From contig JBAZOO010000015.1 of NCBI GenBank assembly GCA_041648735.1, positions 22,814 through 86,813 of the forward strand: 64,000 nt of DNA, in the 5' to 3' direction. Below the pieces are notes generated by a model. The model saw nothing but the letters and a program-made list of their open reading frames with translations. It did no database searches and had not been told where the DNA came from. Below, piece after piece: positions 39,049-44,990 of the stretch (its first letter is position 1; every line of letters begins with the position of its first letter). The stretch is from JBAZOO01 sp041648735. Lineage in GTDB: Bacteria; Verrucomicrobiota; Lentisphaeria; Oligosphaerales; CAITYL01. Both the position numbers and the translations under genes were made by a program.

Positions 39049-39741
39049 TCACCGCGGCCGGCCAATGGGCAGAAGATACAGGGGTTCTTCCGCGATGCCC
39101 AGCGCCGCCTTCAGCTCAGCGTCATCGAAGGCGCCGACGGCGCAGGTGCCCAGCCCCAGCGCCACGCACTGGAGATAGACATTCTCCCCGGCATGCCCCA
39201 CTTCCATCTGGACGTAGCGCGGCGCCCGCGCCCCATACCGCCGCGCCGTGCGCCCATACTCCGCGGCCAGCACCAGCGTCGCCGGCGCCACCGCGAGCAT
39301 CTCCTGCCCCAGCGCCGCGGCCGCCACCGCCCGGCGCACGTCCCCAGCCCGGACCATGATGAGTTCGTGGGATGCCGGCAGGTAGCGATAAACCCCGGCC
39401 GGCAAACCCGTCACGGCACCGGCCACCAAATATGCCTCCAGCGGGTAGGTCGCCCCGGCGCTCGGACACGTCCGGAGGCCATGACGCTGGTCGCTAAGGC
39501 CCTGCGCCGCCCACAGCAATTGCCCCGCCGCCGCCAGGTGAAGCGGCTCCTCCGTGAAGCTCCGCCGGCTCCGGCGCGTCGCCAGCGCCTCCGCAACGCT
39601 CATCCCCCCAGCCACCCGCGCCGCCGGCAGCTTCACCCGGTCGCCAGCCAGCGCCTTCCCCTCCCCGCCCCAACCGGCCGCCAACCCGAGGGCCAGCCAC
39701 GCTGCTCCGCCTACCCGCGGCAACCATCCTGACGGTTTCAT
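39049..39741 (-). CDS. SagB-type nitroreductase-fold oxidoreductase
   Basis: 230 residues, preceded by a signal-like N terminus (PRVGGAAWLALGLAAGWGGEG). The FMN-binding nitroreductase signature RRSRRSFTEEPLHLAAAGQLLWAAQG is followed by LRTCPSAGATYPLEAYLV, which is diagnostic of SagB/ThcOx-family dehydrogenases. VGHAGENVYLQCVALGLGTCAVGAF closes the fold. In known systems SagB oxidises azolines in peptides, but stand-alone copies are common and no YcaO or peptide precursor is visible here. The probable export signal is unusual for a flavoenzyme and may mean a Tat- or Sec-exported form. The start at 39741 is favoured. Confidence 0.85.
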   Translation of the reverse strand: MKPSGWLPRVGGAAWLALGLAAGWGGEGKALAGDRVKLPAARVAGGMSVAEALATRRSRRSFTEEPLHLAAAGQLLWAAQGLSDQRHGLRTCPSAGATYPLEAYLVAGAVTGLPAGVYRYLPASHELIMVRAGDVRRAVAAAALGQEMLAVAPATLVLAAEYGRTARRYGARAPRYVQMEVGHAGENVYLQCVALGLGTCAVGAFDDAELKAALGIAEEPLYLLPIGRPR

Positions 39742-39853
39742 GCCCAACCTCCAGCACCTTGTCGTCCAGACATGGACTTACCCTAGCCCCAAACCGCCCG
39801 TTCCGCCACCGCCATGGCGCCCATGAGAGTGGCGGGAGATGGCGCGTTCGGGT

Positions 39854-39918
39854 GTGGCACCGGGGACGGTGCCACCGACTTTGGGGCCTGCCGTCCAGCC
39901 AAAAAAGACGCCGGGCGG
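39854..39918. repeat. Dispersed palindrome plus TGGACGGCAGG element
   Basis: GTGGCACCGGGGACGGTGCCAC (39854-39875) is a near-perfect palindrome. It is followed by CCTGCCGTCCAGCC, AAAAAA and CGCCGGGCGG (39887-39918). Both modules recur together, on the opposite strand, at 62600-62684. Confidence 0.85.
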
Positions 39919-39951
39919 AAGATGATGCGTTGAACGGGGATCGGCCAATGC

Positions 39952-40360
39952 CGCCCCGTCATCGGGCGAACCATCCACGACTACCTGGCCGCGGCGACCT
40001 CCGCCACGGCTTTGCCCGCGTCCGCTGCCCGCGCTGCCACCACGAGTTCTTCGTTGCCATCTCCGGCCGCCGCCGAACGCCTTGTCCAGTACATGGCCCG
40101 CTGCCCCTTCAGCCTGGAACGCTTCGTCAACGTCAGCCCCGAAGGCCAGGTCTTCTACCGCACCGAAAACGCCGAGTGCCGCCCCTTCGCCGACGAAAAC
40201 CACGAGGGCGAAAAATCGCATCCCATCAAACGCAACTTCCAAAACTTCAAGCACTTGGACTTCATCGCCGACCTCACCCCCCGCCCCCATGCCGCCGCCA
40301 TCGAGAAGATCCTGCGCCACACCGGCCTCTGGCGCGACCCCCAGCCCCGCGCCCCGCCGC
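39952..40360 (+). pseudogene. Gutted IS91-family transposase remnant
   Basis: Two pieces of an IS91/Y2-type transposase remain in different frames. The N-terminal zinc-binding part reads GDLRHGFARVRCPRCHHEFF (about 39988-40050). The C-terminal part reads YMARCPFSLERFVNVSPEGQ, then RTENAECRPF, then RNFQNFKHLDFIADLTPRPH and the closing IEKILRHTGLW (about 40093-40336). The roughly 250 residues between them, including the catalytic tyrosines, are missing, and a frameshift separates IHDYLA from GDLRHGF. It is clearly non-functional. It lies about 450 bp upstream of the cassette island. ISCR/IS91 relatives are known to move neighbouring DNA by rolling-circle transposition. Confidence 0.82.
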
Positions 40361-40775
40361 CCCCGCCCAAGGAGGAACCGCTGCCCGCAAGCACTCCGCC
40401 GCGGCTTCCCCGCCAGCGTCCTTCTTCCCCAATCCCCAACCCAAAATCGGCAATCCAAAATCCAAACCGGAGTACGACTGACCTGGGCGCTTCATGAACC
40501 GCACTCCGCGGCGTCCTCCGTGCCCCCTGAGACCTCTGTGGCGAATAATTTCAGGTCACAGGCTTGACGCCCCGATTCCGGCATAATACAGTTCCCCCCA
40601 TGCATCGCTACCTGTGGGAACCGCAACCGTACGCCCGAAAACCGGCCGGGAAGATGCCAAACCTCACCCAAAGCCCCACGCCGACCCATTCCCCCGCCGG
40701 AACCCTCTCCGGCGTCGCCGCCACGCCGGCGGAATCGCCGATTTCGGGGTCAGCTTCACCCTCTCACCCCCCGTA
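40361..40775. other. Spacer left of the cassette island
   Basis: About 415 bp. A short open frame (40600-40830, MHRYLWEPQPYARK) has no Shine-Dalgarno and no recognisable domain, so it is not called. ATAATA-type bases near 40583 with TTGACG at 40564-40569 look promoter-like, but the spacing is too short. AATCC-rich words (40430-40470) resemble those before the HD gene. Confidence 0.45.
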
Positions 40776-40820
40776 TCCCCCCCGTCCGACCCGCCCCCTG
40801 AAATCAAAATTCCTATCAGT
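40776..40820 (+). repeat. Left copy of the direct repeat flanking the island
   Basis: About 44 bp containing GTCCGACCCGCCCCCTGAAA followed by TCAAAATTCCTATCAGT. The right copy is at 44642-44684 with three mismatches or small indels. AT-rich DNA begins immediately after this copy. Confidence 0.9.
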
Positions 40821-40853
40821 TTGGCGATAACAAAGAGGCAAAAGGAGTTCAAT

Positions 40854-41002
40854 ATGGCAACGTGCAAAACCTGTTATGGACGGAAAACATACCTTGTCCT
40901 GTATGTCGTGGACAGGGGAAAGTATCAGGAAAGACCTGTCCAAATTGTAGTGGCGTGAAAATAGTAACTTGCCCGACCTGTCGAGGCACTGGCAAACAAT
41001 AA
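40854..41002 (+). pseudogene. Frameshifted CxxCxG cysteine-motif mini-protein
   Basis: The ATG at 40854, with AAAGGAG upstream, opens MATCKTCYGRKT. The continuation matching the intact paralogue at 42246 is one base out of frame: IPCPVCRGQGKVSGKTCPNC, then SGVKIVTCPTCRGTGKQ, and a stop at 41000-41002. One base appears lost in the AAAAC run near 40887. The leaders of both copies are also alike (AACAAAGAGGC then GGAG..TTCAA before the ATG). It could be a sequencing error, a dead copy or, less likely, a recoded gene. Confidence 0.78.
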
Positions 41003-41010
41003 GGCACACA

Positions 41011-41247
41011 ATGAAGGTCAAACCTGACTTGGTTGAGTACGTCATTAAGAACTTCGACAAAGATGATTCAGAGTCAAATGTTCGTGCAATTCTTGACTGT
41101 ATGAAGGTTGAACTTAGACGCGACATGAAAAAGTCCCGTTCGAAAGAAGAGGCAACCTTCTGTCAAACGTTGATTGACCAAATTGAGACACCTGATTTCT
41201 GGTATATGCTCGATTGGGCAAATTATTTTGAGTTTCAGGGGCCATGA
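41011..41247 (+). CDS. Hypothetical cassette protein
   Basis: 78 residues (MKVKPDLVEYVIKNFDKDD ... DFWYMLDWANYFEFQGP). It is acidic and mixed-charge, predicted mostly helical, with no signal peptide, membrane segment or motif I recognise. It begins 8 bp after the frameshifted mini-gene and is followed 6 bp later by a strong hairpin. The AT-rich codon use matches the rest of the island. No clear Shine-Dalgarno is seen. Function unknown. Confidence 0.6.
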   Translation: MKVKPDLVEYVIKNFDKDDSESNVRAILDCMKVELRRDMKKSRSKEEATFCQTLIDQIETPDFWYMLDWANYFEFQGP

Positions 41248-41253
41248 CGACAA

Positions 41254-41289
41254 TGCCGGTCGAGGTGTCTCATCATGCCTCGACCGGCA
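41254..41289 (+). other. Perfect 12-bp-arm hairpin between cassette genes
   Basis: TGCCGGTCGAGG (41254-41265) and CCTCGACCGGCA (41278-41289) around a 12-nt loop, starting 7 bp after a stop codon. The position suits an attC site, but the R boxes (AAC ... GTT) and the unpaired base are missing, and no T-run follows. It may be a decayed attC or a transcript-stabilising hairpin. Confidence 0.6.
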
Positions 41290-41308
41290 AACTGGAAGGG
41301 TTCGATCA

Positions 41309-42127
41309 ATGGAACACAAGATCAAACTTGCGGAGCTTTTTGACCTTCCCAATCCGCAAGAATATAAACTGCACCTTGCGTGCCGAAGTGACAATGCGCA
41401 TCCTCTAGATGTCTATGTGGCTGATCGACAAGAATGGTTCGCGTGGAACTGCTGGAGAGGCAATAAGAACGATTGGACACGGAAATTTATCCTGTCGTTT
41501 ATTGAGTTCTATCCCATTTCTGGCGCCTATCTCTTTGGAGGTGTGTTTGAGGTGAAACAGCGAAATCAAGATGGCTATGTATTAGAGGAAGTTGAGGCCT
41601 TTAAGAAATGGGAAGGTCGTCTCATTTGCACATTTTACCGTTATCAAGGGCTTAGAGGCAGAGCGTACTATCTTGATCGTATGCTCGATTCTTTTGAAGT
41701 ACACTCACTATTGCCTGAACGGTACAGTGGAGAAAGGTTTTGTGGATATGAGAACGTCAATCACCCCTTTTCAGTGCTACGCACAATAATCTCAAGCGAG
41801 AAGCCAGACTGGAAGGCATCGCTTATGGCGGTTAAAGGGGTGTATTTAATTGTGGACACAAAGAATGGTAAGACTTATGTGGGGTCAGCATCTGGCGATG
41901 CTGGCATTTGGTCGCGACTGTCTTGTTATGTCTATACGGGACATGGTTGTAATGACGAGTTGGTCAAAACGATAAAAGAGCAAGGCATCGACTATGCTTT
42001 AGGAAACTTCAAGTTCAGCATCCTTGAGGTGTGTGCTTTCAACACGTCCGATGAAACAATTTTTCGGAGAGAATCACACTGGAAGAATGTTATGTTGTCA
42101 AGACAGTTTGGGTACAACAAGAATTAG
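41309..42127 (+). CDS. GIY-YIG nuclease-family protein
   Basis: 272 residues. The N-terminal 170 residues form an unrecognised domain (VYVADRQEWFAWNCWRGNKN, FYRYQGLRGRAYYLDRML). The C-terminal part is a GIY-YIG-like domain: KGVYLIVDTKNGKTYVGSAS (variant GVY...YVG), an Arg in WSRLSCY, and the metal-binding Glu probably in FRRESHWKN. GGAAGGG is eight bases before the ATG at 41309. Known members cut DNA in repair, restriction or homing. The stop lies directly before attC site A, so it is the gene of that cassette. The target is unknown; a defence role is possible but unproven. Confidence 0.8.
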   Translation: MEHKIKLAELFDLPNPQEYKLHLACRSDNAHPLDVYVADRQEWFAWNCWRGNKNDWTRKFILSFIEFYPISGAYLFGGVFEVKQRNQDGYVLEEVEAFKKWEGRLICTFYRYQGLRGRAYYLDRMLDSFEVHSLLPERYSGERFCGYENVNHPFSVLRTIISSEKPDWKASLMAVKGVYLIVDTKNGKTYVGSASGDAGIWSRLSCYVYTGHGCNDELVKTIKEQGIDYALGNFKFSILEVCAFNTSDETIFRRESHWKNVMLSRQFGYNKN

Positions 42128-42128
42128 G

Positions 42129-42184
42129 GGCGAACAAAGCGGTGGAGGCGACGGGATACCGCCGCCTCACCGCTGACGTTCGGC
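42129..42184 (+). other. attC-like recombination site A
   Basis: 56 bp. R'' GGCGAAC (42129-42135) and R' GTTCGGC (42178-42184) flank the inner arms AGCGGTGGAGGCG (42138-42150) and CGCCTCACCGCT (42163-42174). The left arm carries one extra G that stays unpaired. It starts 1 bp after the GIY-YIG stop codon. Confidence 0.75.
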
Positions 42185-42245
42185 GAAACGAAAACAGCCT
42201 CGTCGTGACGCCGATTGGTAAACAAAGAGGCTTGGAGAGTTCAAA

Positions 42246-42392
42246 ATGTCCATATGCAAGACCTGTCACGGCACCAAGACGATCAGATGTCCCGTCTGTA
42301 ATGGCAGCGGCAAGGTAAGCGGGAAACCTTGCAGCAGTTGCGGTGGGGACAAAAAGATCATCTGTCCCACATGCAGAGGAACGGGCAAGTAA
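42246..42392 (+). CDS. 48-residue CxxCxG cysteine-motif protein
   Basis: A mini-protein built from three or four DnaJ-type CxxCxG units: ICKTCHGTKT, RCPVCNGSGK, PCSSCGGDKK and CPTCRGTGK. This is the pattern of two zinc sites, as in the DnaJ cysteine-rich domain, but with no J-domain. GGAGAG is seven bases before the ATG at 42246. A frameshifted paralogue with a similar leader is at 40854. A rho-independent terminator follows. It may bind unfolded protein, RNA or a partner; no function is claimed. It is the first gene after attC site A. Confidence 0.75.
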   Translation: MSICKTCHGTKTIRCPVCNGSGKVSGKPCSSCGGDKKIICPTCRGTGK

Positions 42393-42403
42393 TCTCTGTT
42401 TCG

Positions 42404-42438
42404 GGACGGAGCAGGGTTCCCCCCTGCTCCGTCCTTTT
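42404..42438 (+). terminator. Rho-independent terminator after the cysteine mini-gene
   Basis: Arms GGACGGAGCAGGG (42404-42416) and CCCTGCTCCGTCC (42422-42434) with a 5-nt loop, followed by TTTT. A perfect 13-bp stem, 11 bp after the stop codon. Confidence 0.88.
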
Positions 42439-42452
42439 GAAAGGAACACTTC

Positions 42453-43118
42453 ATGTATTCAAAGGTCTTTTTTGAGCCTTGGGTGGGGATGGATTACGGT
42501 TCGTCCAAATCGATATTTCAAAAGAAGATATTGGTTCTTGGTGACTCGCACTATTGTGGGGAGTGCGAAACATGCGGCGACAGAGATGTTCATTCCGGTT
42601 GCACACAGTTTACCCAAGACACAATCGGTGTCTATCTGAACCCGAACGAGCACGGGAAATGGAAGAAGACCTACTCAACCTTCCTAAACAGCATATTCGG
42701 GAAAGGAACCTCATTAACCGAAAGGACGCGGTTCTTTGATTCTGTCGCATTCTACAATTTCTTGCAGGTTTCGGCGGGTGACAACGCAACTTCAGCGAAG
42801 GCCTACAACTATGGTGACCAGAAGCATCTCAATGCGTATTATGAAATGCTAAGCCATGTCCTGCCCGACATTATTCTTCTTTGGGGCAATAGAGTGTGGC
42901 ATCTCTTGCCGAATAACTGGGGCGATGGCGAGGCTAAAAAGGGAGACCCCATTCCCGTCAAAAACTCGACTTTCCCGAAGTACATGACATACCCATTTCA
43001 GGGAAAAGAAATCGTCTTGGTTGGCACTCATCATCCGTGCAGTGGTTTTCCGAGCGAGTTTTATCATGAGGTCTTTTCACGTTTGGGAGTTGTCCCGACC
43101 ATGGGAACTGGGAACTGA
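42453..43118 (+). CDS. Uracil-DNA-glycosylase-fold-like cassette protein
   Basis: 221 residues. The layout resembles the UDG superfamily: an early beta-strand KILVLGDSHYCG, a helix with FFDSVAFYNFLQ, a core VLPDIILLWGNRVWHLLP and a late strand VLVGTHHPCSGFPSEFYH (compare the HPS motif). Four or five cysteines cluster at residues 35-50 (CGECETCGDRDVHSGC), which could hold metal or an Fe-S cluster. The catalytic residue of a known UDG family is not recognisable, so glycosylase activity is only a suggestion. AAGGAA precedes the ATG. The gene lies downstream of a terminator and probably uses its own promoter. Confidence 0.55.
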   Translation: MYSKVFFEPWVGMDYGSSKSIFQKKILVLGDSHYCGECETCGDRDVHSGCTQFTQDTIGVYLNPNEHGKWKKTYSTFLNSIFGKGTSLTERTRFFDSVAFYNFLQVSAGDNATSAKAYNYGDQKHLNAYYEMLSHVLPDIILLWGNRVWHLLPNNWGDGEAKKGDPIPVKNSTFPKYMTYPFQGKEIVLVGTHHPCSGFPSEFYHEVFSRLGVVPTMGTGN

Positions 43119-43140
43119 TTGCGGCATTTGATTACTTGAC

Positions 43141-43170
43141 TTGAGAAACACACCGTGTTGATGGTATAGT
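43141..43170 (+). promoter_or_regulatory. Promoter of the HicAB-like pair with a possible operator
   Basis: TTGAGA (43141-43146), an 18-bp spacer and TATAGT (43165-43170), 18 bp upstream of the hicA-like start. The spacer starts with the inverted repeat AACAC-ACC-GTGTT (43147-43159), which would be well placed for autoregulation by the antitoxin. The operator role is inferred. Confidence 0.6.
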
Positions 43171-43188
43171 CTTGGCGTTGGAGGTGCT

Positions 43189-43443
43189 ATGGGCAAATAC
43201 GCAAAGGTATACGAACACATCATGACGCGGCGTTCGGACTCGAATGTTCCGTTCGATGATCTGTGTGTTTTACTGACCCGATTGGGGTTTGAACGCCGGG
43301 TGCGTGGCGACCACCATATCTTCACTATGGAGGGCGTCGAAGAAATCATCAATGTTCAACCAAAAAACGGGATGGGCAAAGCCTATCAGGTCAAACAGGT
43401 TCGCGATTTGCTGTTGAAGTACAAGCTGCGGATGGAGGACTGA
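43189..43443 (+). CDS. HicA-like mRNA interferase toxin
   Basis: 84 residues, in the HicA/YcfA size range. The core resembles the double-stranded-RNA-binding-like fold: LLTRLGFERRVRGDHHIFTMEG, with the active-site His in the GDHHIF segment where HicA has GSHH. INVQPKNGMGKAYQVKQVRDLL closes it. GGAGG lies five bases before the ATG. The downstream hicB-like gene starts 3 bp after its stop. Known HicA cleaves mRNA and is held by HicB. Confidence 0.82.
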   Translation: MGKYAKVYEHIMTRRSDSNVPFDDLCVLLTRLGFERRVRGDHHIFTMEGVEEIINVQPKNGMGKAYQVKQVRDLLLKYKLRMED

Positions 43444-43446
43444 ACC

Positions 43447-43659
43447 ATGGAAAACAAATACGAAATCATTATTTTCTGGAGTGAGGACGACAAGTCCTAC
43501 GTAGCGGAGGTTCCCGAACTCTCCGGGTGCATGGCAGATGGCCTGACCTATCAGGAGGCACTCTCGAACGCTGAACAAACGATTCGCGAATGGATTGCAA
43601 CGGCATCTGATCTCGGAAGATCGATTCCGCAGCCTCGCGGACGCCTGGCGTATGCATAA
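43447..43659 (+). CDS. HicB-like antitoxin
   Basis: 70 residues with the HicB partial RNase-H-like fold: YEIIIFWSEDDKSYVAEVPELSGC, GLTYQEALSNAEQTIREWI and an acidic/basic tail ending RGRLAYA. No separate DNA-binding domain is evident, so this is the short HicB type. It is coupled to the hicA-like gene, and the stop is 5 bp before attC site B. Toxin-antitoxin pairs are common in cassette arrays, where they are thought to stabilise the array. Confidence 0.85.
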   Translation: MENKYEIIIFWSEDDKSYVAEVPELSGCMADGLTYQEALSNAEQTIREWIATASDLGRSIPQPRGRLAYA

Positions 43660-43664
43660 TTACT

Positions 43665-43721
43665 GCCGAACCAGGCGGCGTACCGAACGCGAATACGCGC
43701 CGGTAGCCGCTGACGTTCTGC
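43665..43721 (+). other. attC-like recombination site B
   Basis: 57 bp. R'' GCCGAAC (43665-43671) and R' GTTCTGC (43715-43721). The inner arms GCGGCGTACC (43675-43684) and GGTAGCCGC (43702-43710) pair with one unpaired G on the left arm. CGCTGAC precedes R', exactly as in site A. Confidence 0.75.
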
Positions 43722-43737
43722 AAGAGGAGAAGAGATA

Positions 43738-44418
43738 ATGAAATGAATTGTTACGGTTGCAATGATGGTCACAGTCGCCACCGCTTTCGGCGGTTCTGAA
43801 GTCAGTCCGATCTATGTGCTTGCTCTTCGAGACGCCAAACCGGTTTCCGTCGCCCTTGTCAGGACGGCGGATTATGTGGCAATTCCGGTTTCTGTTGTGA
43901 GTTAGCAGAAGGATCAGTCGCAACGATTCGATGACATCCGAGCGGCCAAACGCTTGATGCAAGAGACGGCTAAGCAAAACAAGAAGATCACAATCAAAGA
44001 CGGGCCTCTTTCGCTGTCGGCCCGGCCCTCGTCAAAGATGAGCTTCATTTCCTCCTATTCATCGTATGAGCAGCCGTCAACGGCCAATCTGACCATTATG
44101 ATCCCGCTTGATCCGCAAGCGCCAGATGTCTTCGCAGCAGCGGGCGAGATCACTCGGTTTGTGAACGGGATCAAGTTCGCGGACAAGACGCATTGCAATC
44201 TCGGACAAGTCCAGCTTGCTATGTCCGATCCAGAGCAGTATCGTGCATCCCTCCTCCAACTCATAGCCCAGGACATCCGAAAGACCAAGGAACTGATGGG
44301 AAGCAAAGGGACTCTCGCTGTTGAAGGGTTGCAAAGTCCCGTCATCGTTAGGCAGATGGACGAAACCAAAGTGGAACTGTTCTTGAACTACTCCGTAACG
44401 TTGAACGGCACGGAGTAG
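43738..44418 (+). pseudogene. Secreted cassette protein with two in-frame stops
   Basis: Starting at the ATG at 43738 with AGAGGAG upstream, the frame reads MK-stop-IVTVAMMVTVATAFGG, a signal-peptide-like start. TGA is codon 3 (43744-43746) and TAG codon 56 (43903-43905). The rest is open to 44418 and ends VELFLNYSVTLNGTE. The layout (YRASLLQLIAQDIRKTKELM and a final beta-strand pair) loosely resembles SIMPL/DUF541 periplasmic proteins; this is weak. A shorter product could start at ATG 43957. The stop is 13 bp before attC site C. Confidence 0.65.
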
Positions 44419-44431
44419 GGGATGAGAAAGC

Positions 44432-44491
44432 GCAGAACCACAGCCTCCTGGGTACGTCGCTGACGCGCCGACCCAGAGGCGGACGTTGTGC
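44432..44491 (+). other. attC-like recombination site C
   Basis: 60 bp. R'' GCAGAAC (44432-44438) and R' GTTGTGC (44485-44491). The inner arms GCCTCCTGGGT (44443-44453) and ACCCAGAGGC (44471-44480) pair with one unpaired C on the left arm. It ends the AT-rich island. R boxes are the least regular of the three. Confidence 0.68.
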
Positions 44492-44641
44492 AAGACAAAT
44501 GGAAAACTGGGTGGCTGATTGACTCAAGTCTATCGCAAAAAGGCCTTGAGCCATGGATGCGGCGCACTCGGAGATCGCGCCCTACCTTGAAATCTGCGCT
44601 AACCGGACTTTCGCGATTCGCGCGGAATCAATGGCGTTATT

Positions 44642-44684
44642 CCCCCCGTCCGATCCGCCCCCTGAAAGCAAAATTCCTATCAGT
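44642..44684 (+). repeat. Right copy of the direct repeat flanking the island
   Basis: Contains GTCCGATCCGCCCCCTGAAA and then GCAAAATTCCTATCAGT, matching the left copy at 40776-40820. It overlaps the first codons of the msrB remnant. The copies are about 3.87 kb apart. Confidence 0.9.
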
Positions 44685-44990
44685 GGCGGCAGTGCTGACG
44701 GCGCTGCTGCTGACGGCCGCCTGCCGGGGCGAGGCCGGCGAAGGAGATGGCATGACCAACCCAGCGGTTTCTTCAACGGCCTCCCCTGTGCGGGTGCGGT
44801 TGCTGACGGCCGATGGACAGCCGGGGCCGGCGATGGACGTGCCGCGCGTGGTCAAGAGCGAGGCGGAGTGGCGCGCCCAGCTCACGCCCGAGCAATACCG
44901 GATCGCCCGCGGCAAGGGCACGGAACGCGCCTTCTGCGGGCTCTTCAACGATCACCATGAGGACGGCTTTTATGTCTGCGTCGGCTGCGG
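44662..44990 (+). pseudogene. Truncated methionine-sulfoxide reductase B (lipoprotein type)
   Basis: The frame begins with CTG (44662) where ATG is expected, then KAKFLSVAAVLTALLLTAAC, a lipoprotein signal with its lipobox. MsrB homology follows: SEAEWRAQLTPEQYRIARGK, then GTERAFCGLFNDHHEDGFYVC and VGCG. It stops where LFxSxxKFdSgTGWPSF should come, so the catalytic half is missing; the frame continues as unrelated sequence to a stop at 45156. The start lies in the island-flanking repeat. Deletion or rearrangement after insertion of the island is plausible. Confidence 0.8.

Larger units (their letters stand above)
40821..44491 (+). mobile_element. Integron-type gene-cassette array without integrase (CALIN-like)
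   Basis: Composition drops sharply to about 45-50% G+C. All genes lie on the + strand and are short and unrelated to each other. Three imperfect palindromes of 56-60 bp begin 1, 5 and 13 bp after the stop codons at 42127, 43659 and 44418. Each has an outer R''/R' pair (xxxxAAC ... GTTxxxC) and an inner stem with a single unpaired base on one arm. These are attC-like hallmarks. No tyrosine integrase gene or attI is visible. A toxin-antitoxin pair is typical cassette cargo. The island is framed by about 44-bp direct repeats and sits near an IS91-type remnant. Confidence 0.78.

Noticed and set aside
40600..40830. Small gene MHRYLWEPQPYARK...
   Set aside because: No ribosome-binding site, Pro/Ser/Thr-rich low-complexity composition, and it ends inside the flanking repeat.
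40361..40853. Integrase gene or attI site at the head of the array
   Set aside because: No tyrosine-recombinase motif in any frame between the IS91 remnant and the first cassette, and the spacer is too short for intI.
40880..40900. Programmed frameshift in the first cysteine mini-gene
   Set aside because: The AAAAC run does not form a canonical slippery heptamer in the reading frame and no stimulatory structure is seen; a deletion or sequencing error is simpler.
43119..43188. A further attC site between the UDG-like and hicA-like genes
   Set aside because: The only palindrome is the 5-bp AACAC/GTGTT within the promoter; no R boxes.
43744..43746. Selenocysteine reading of TGA in the cassette gene
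   Set aside because: A second stop (TAG) follows at codon 56, TGA lies in the signal peptide, and no SECIS-like hairpin is evident.
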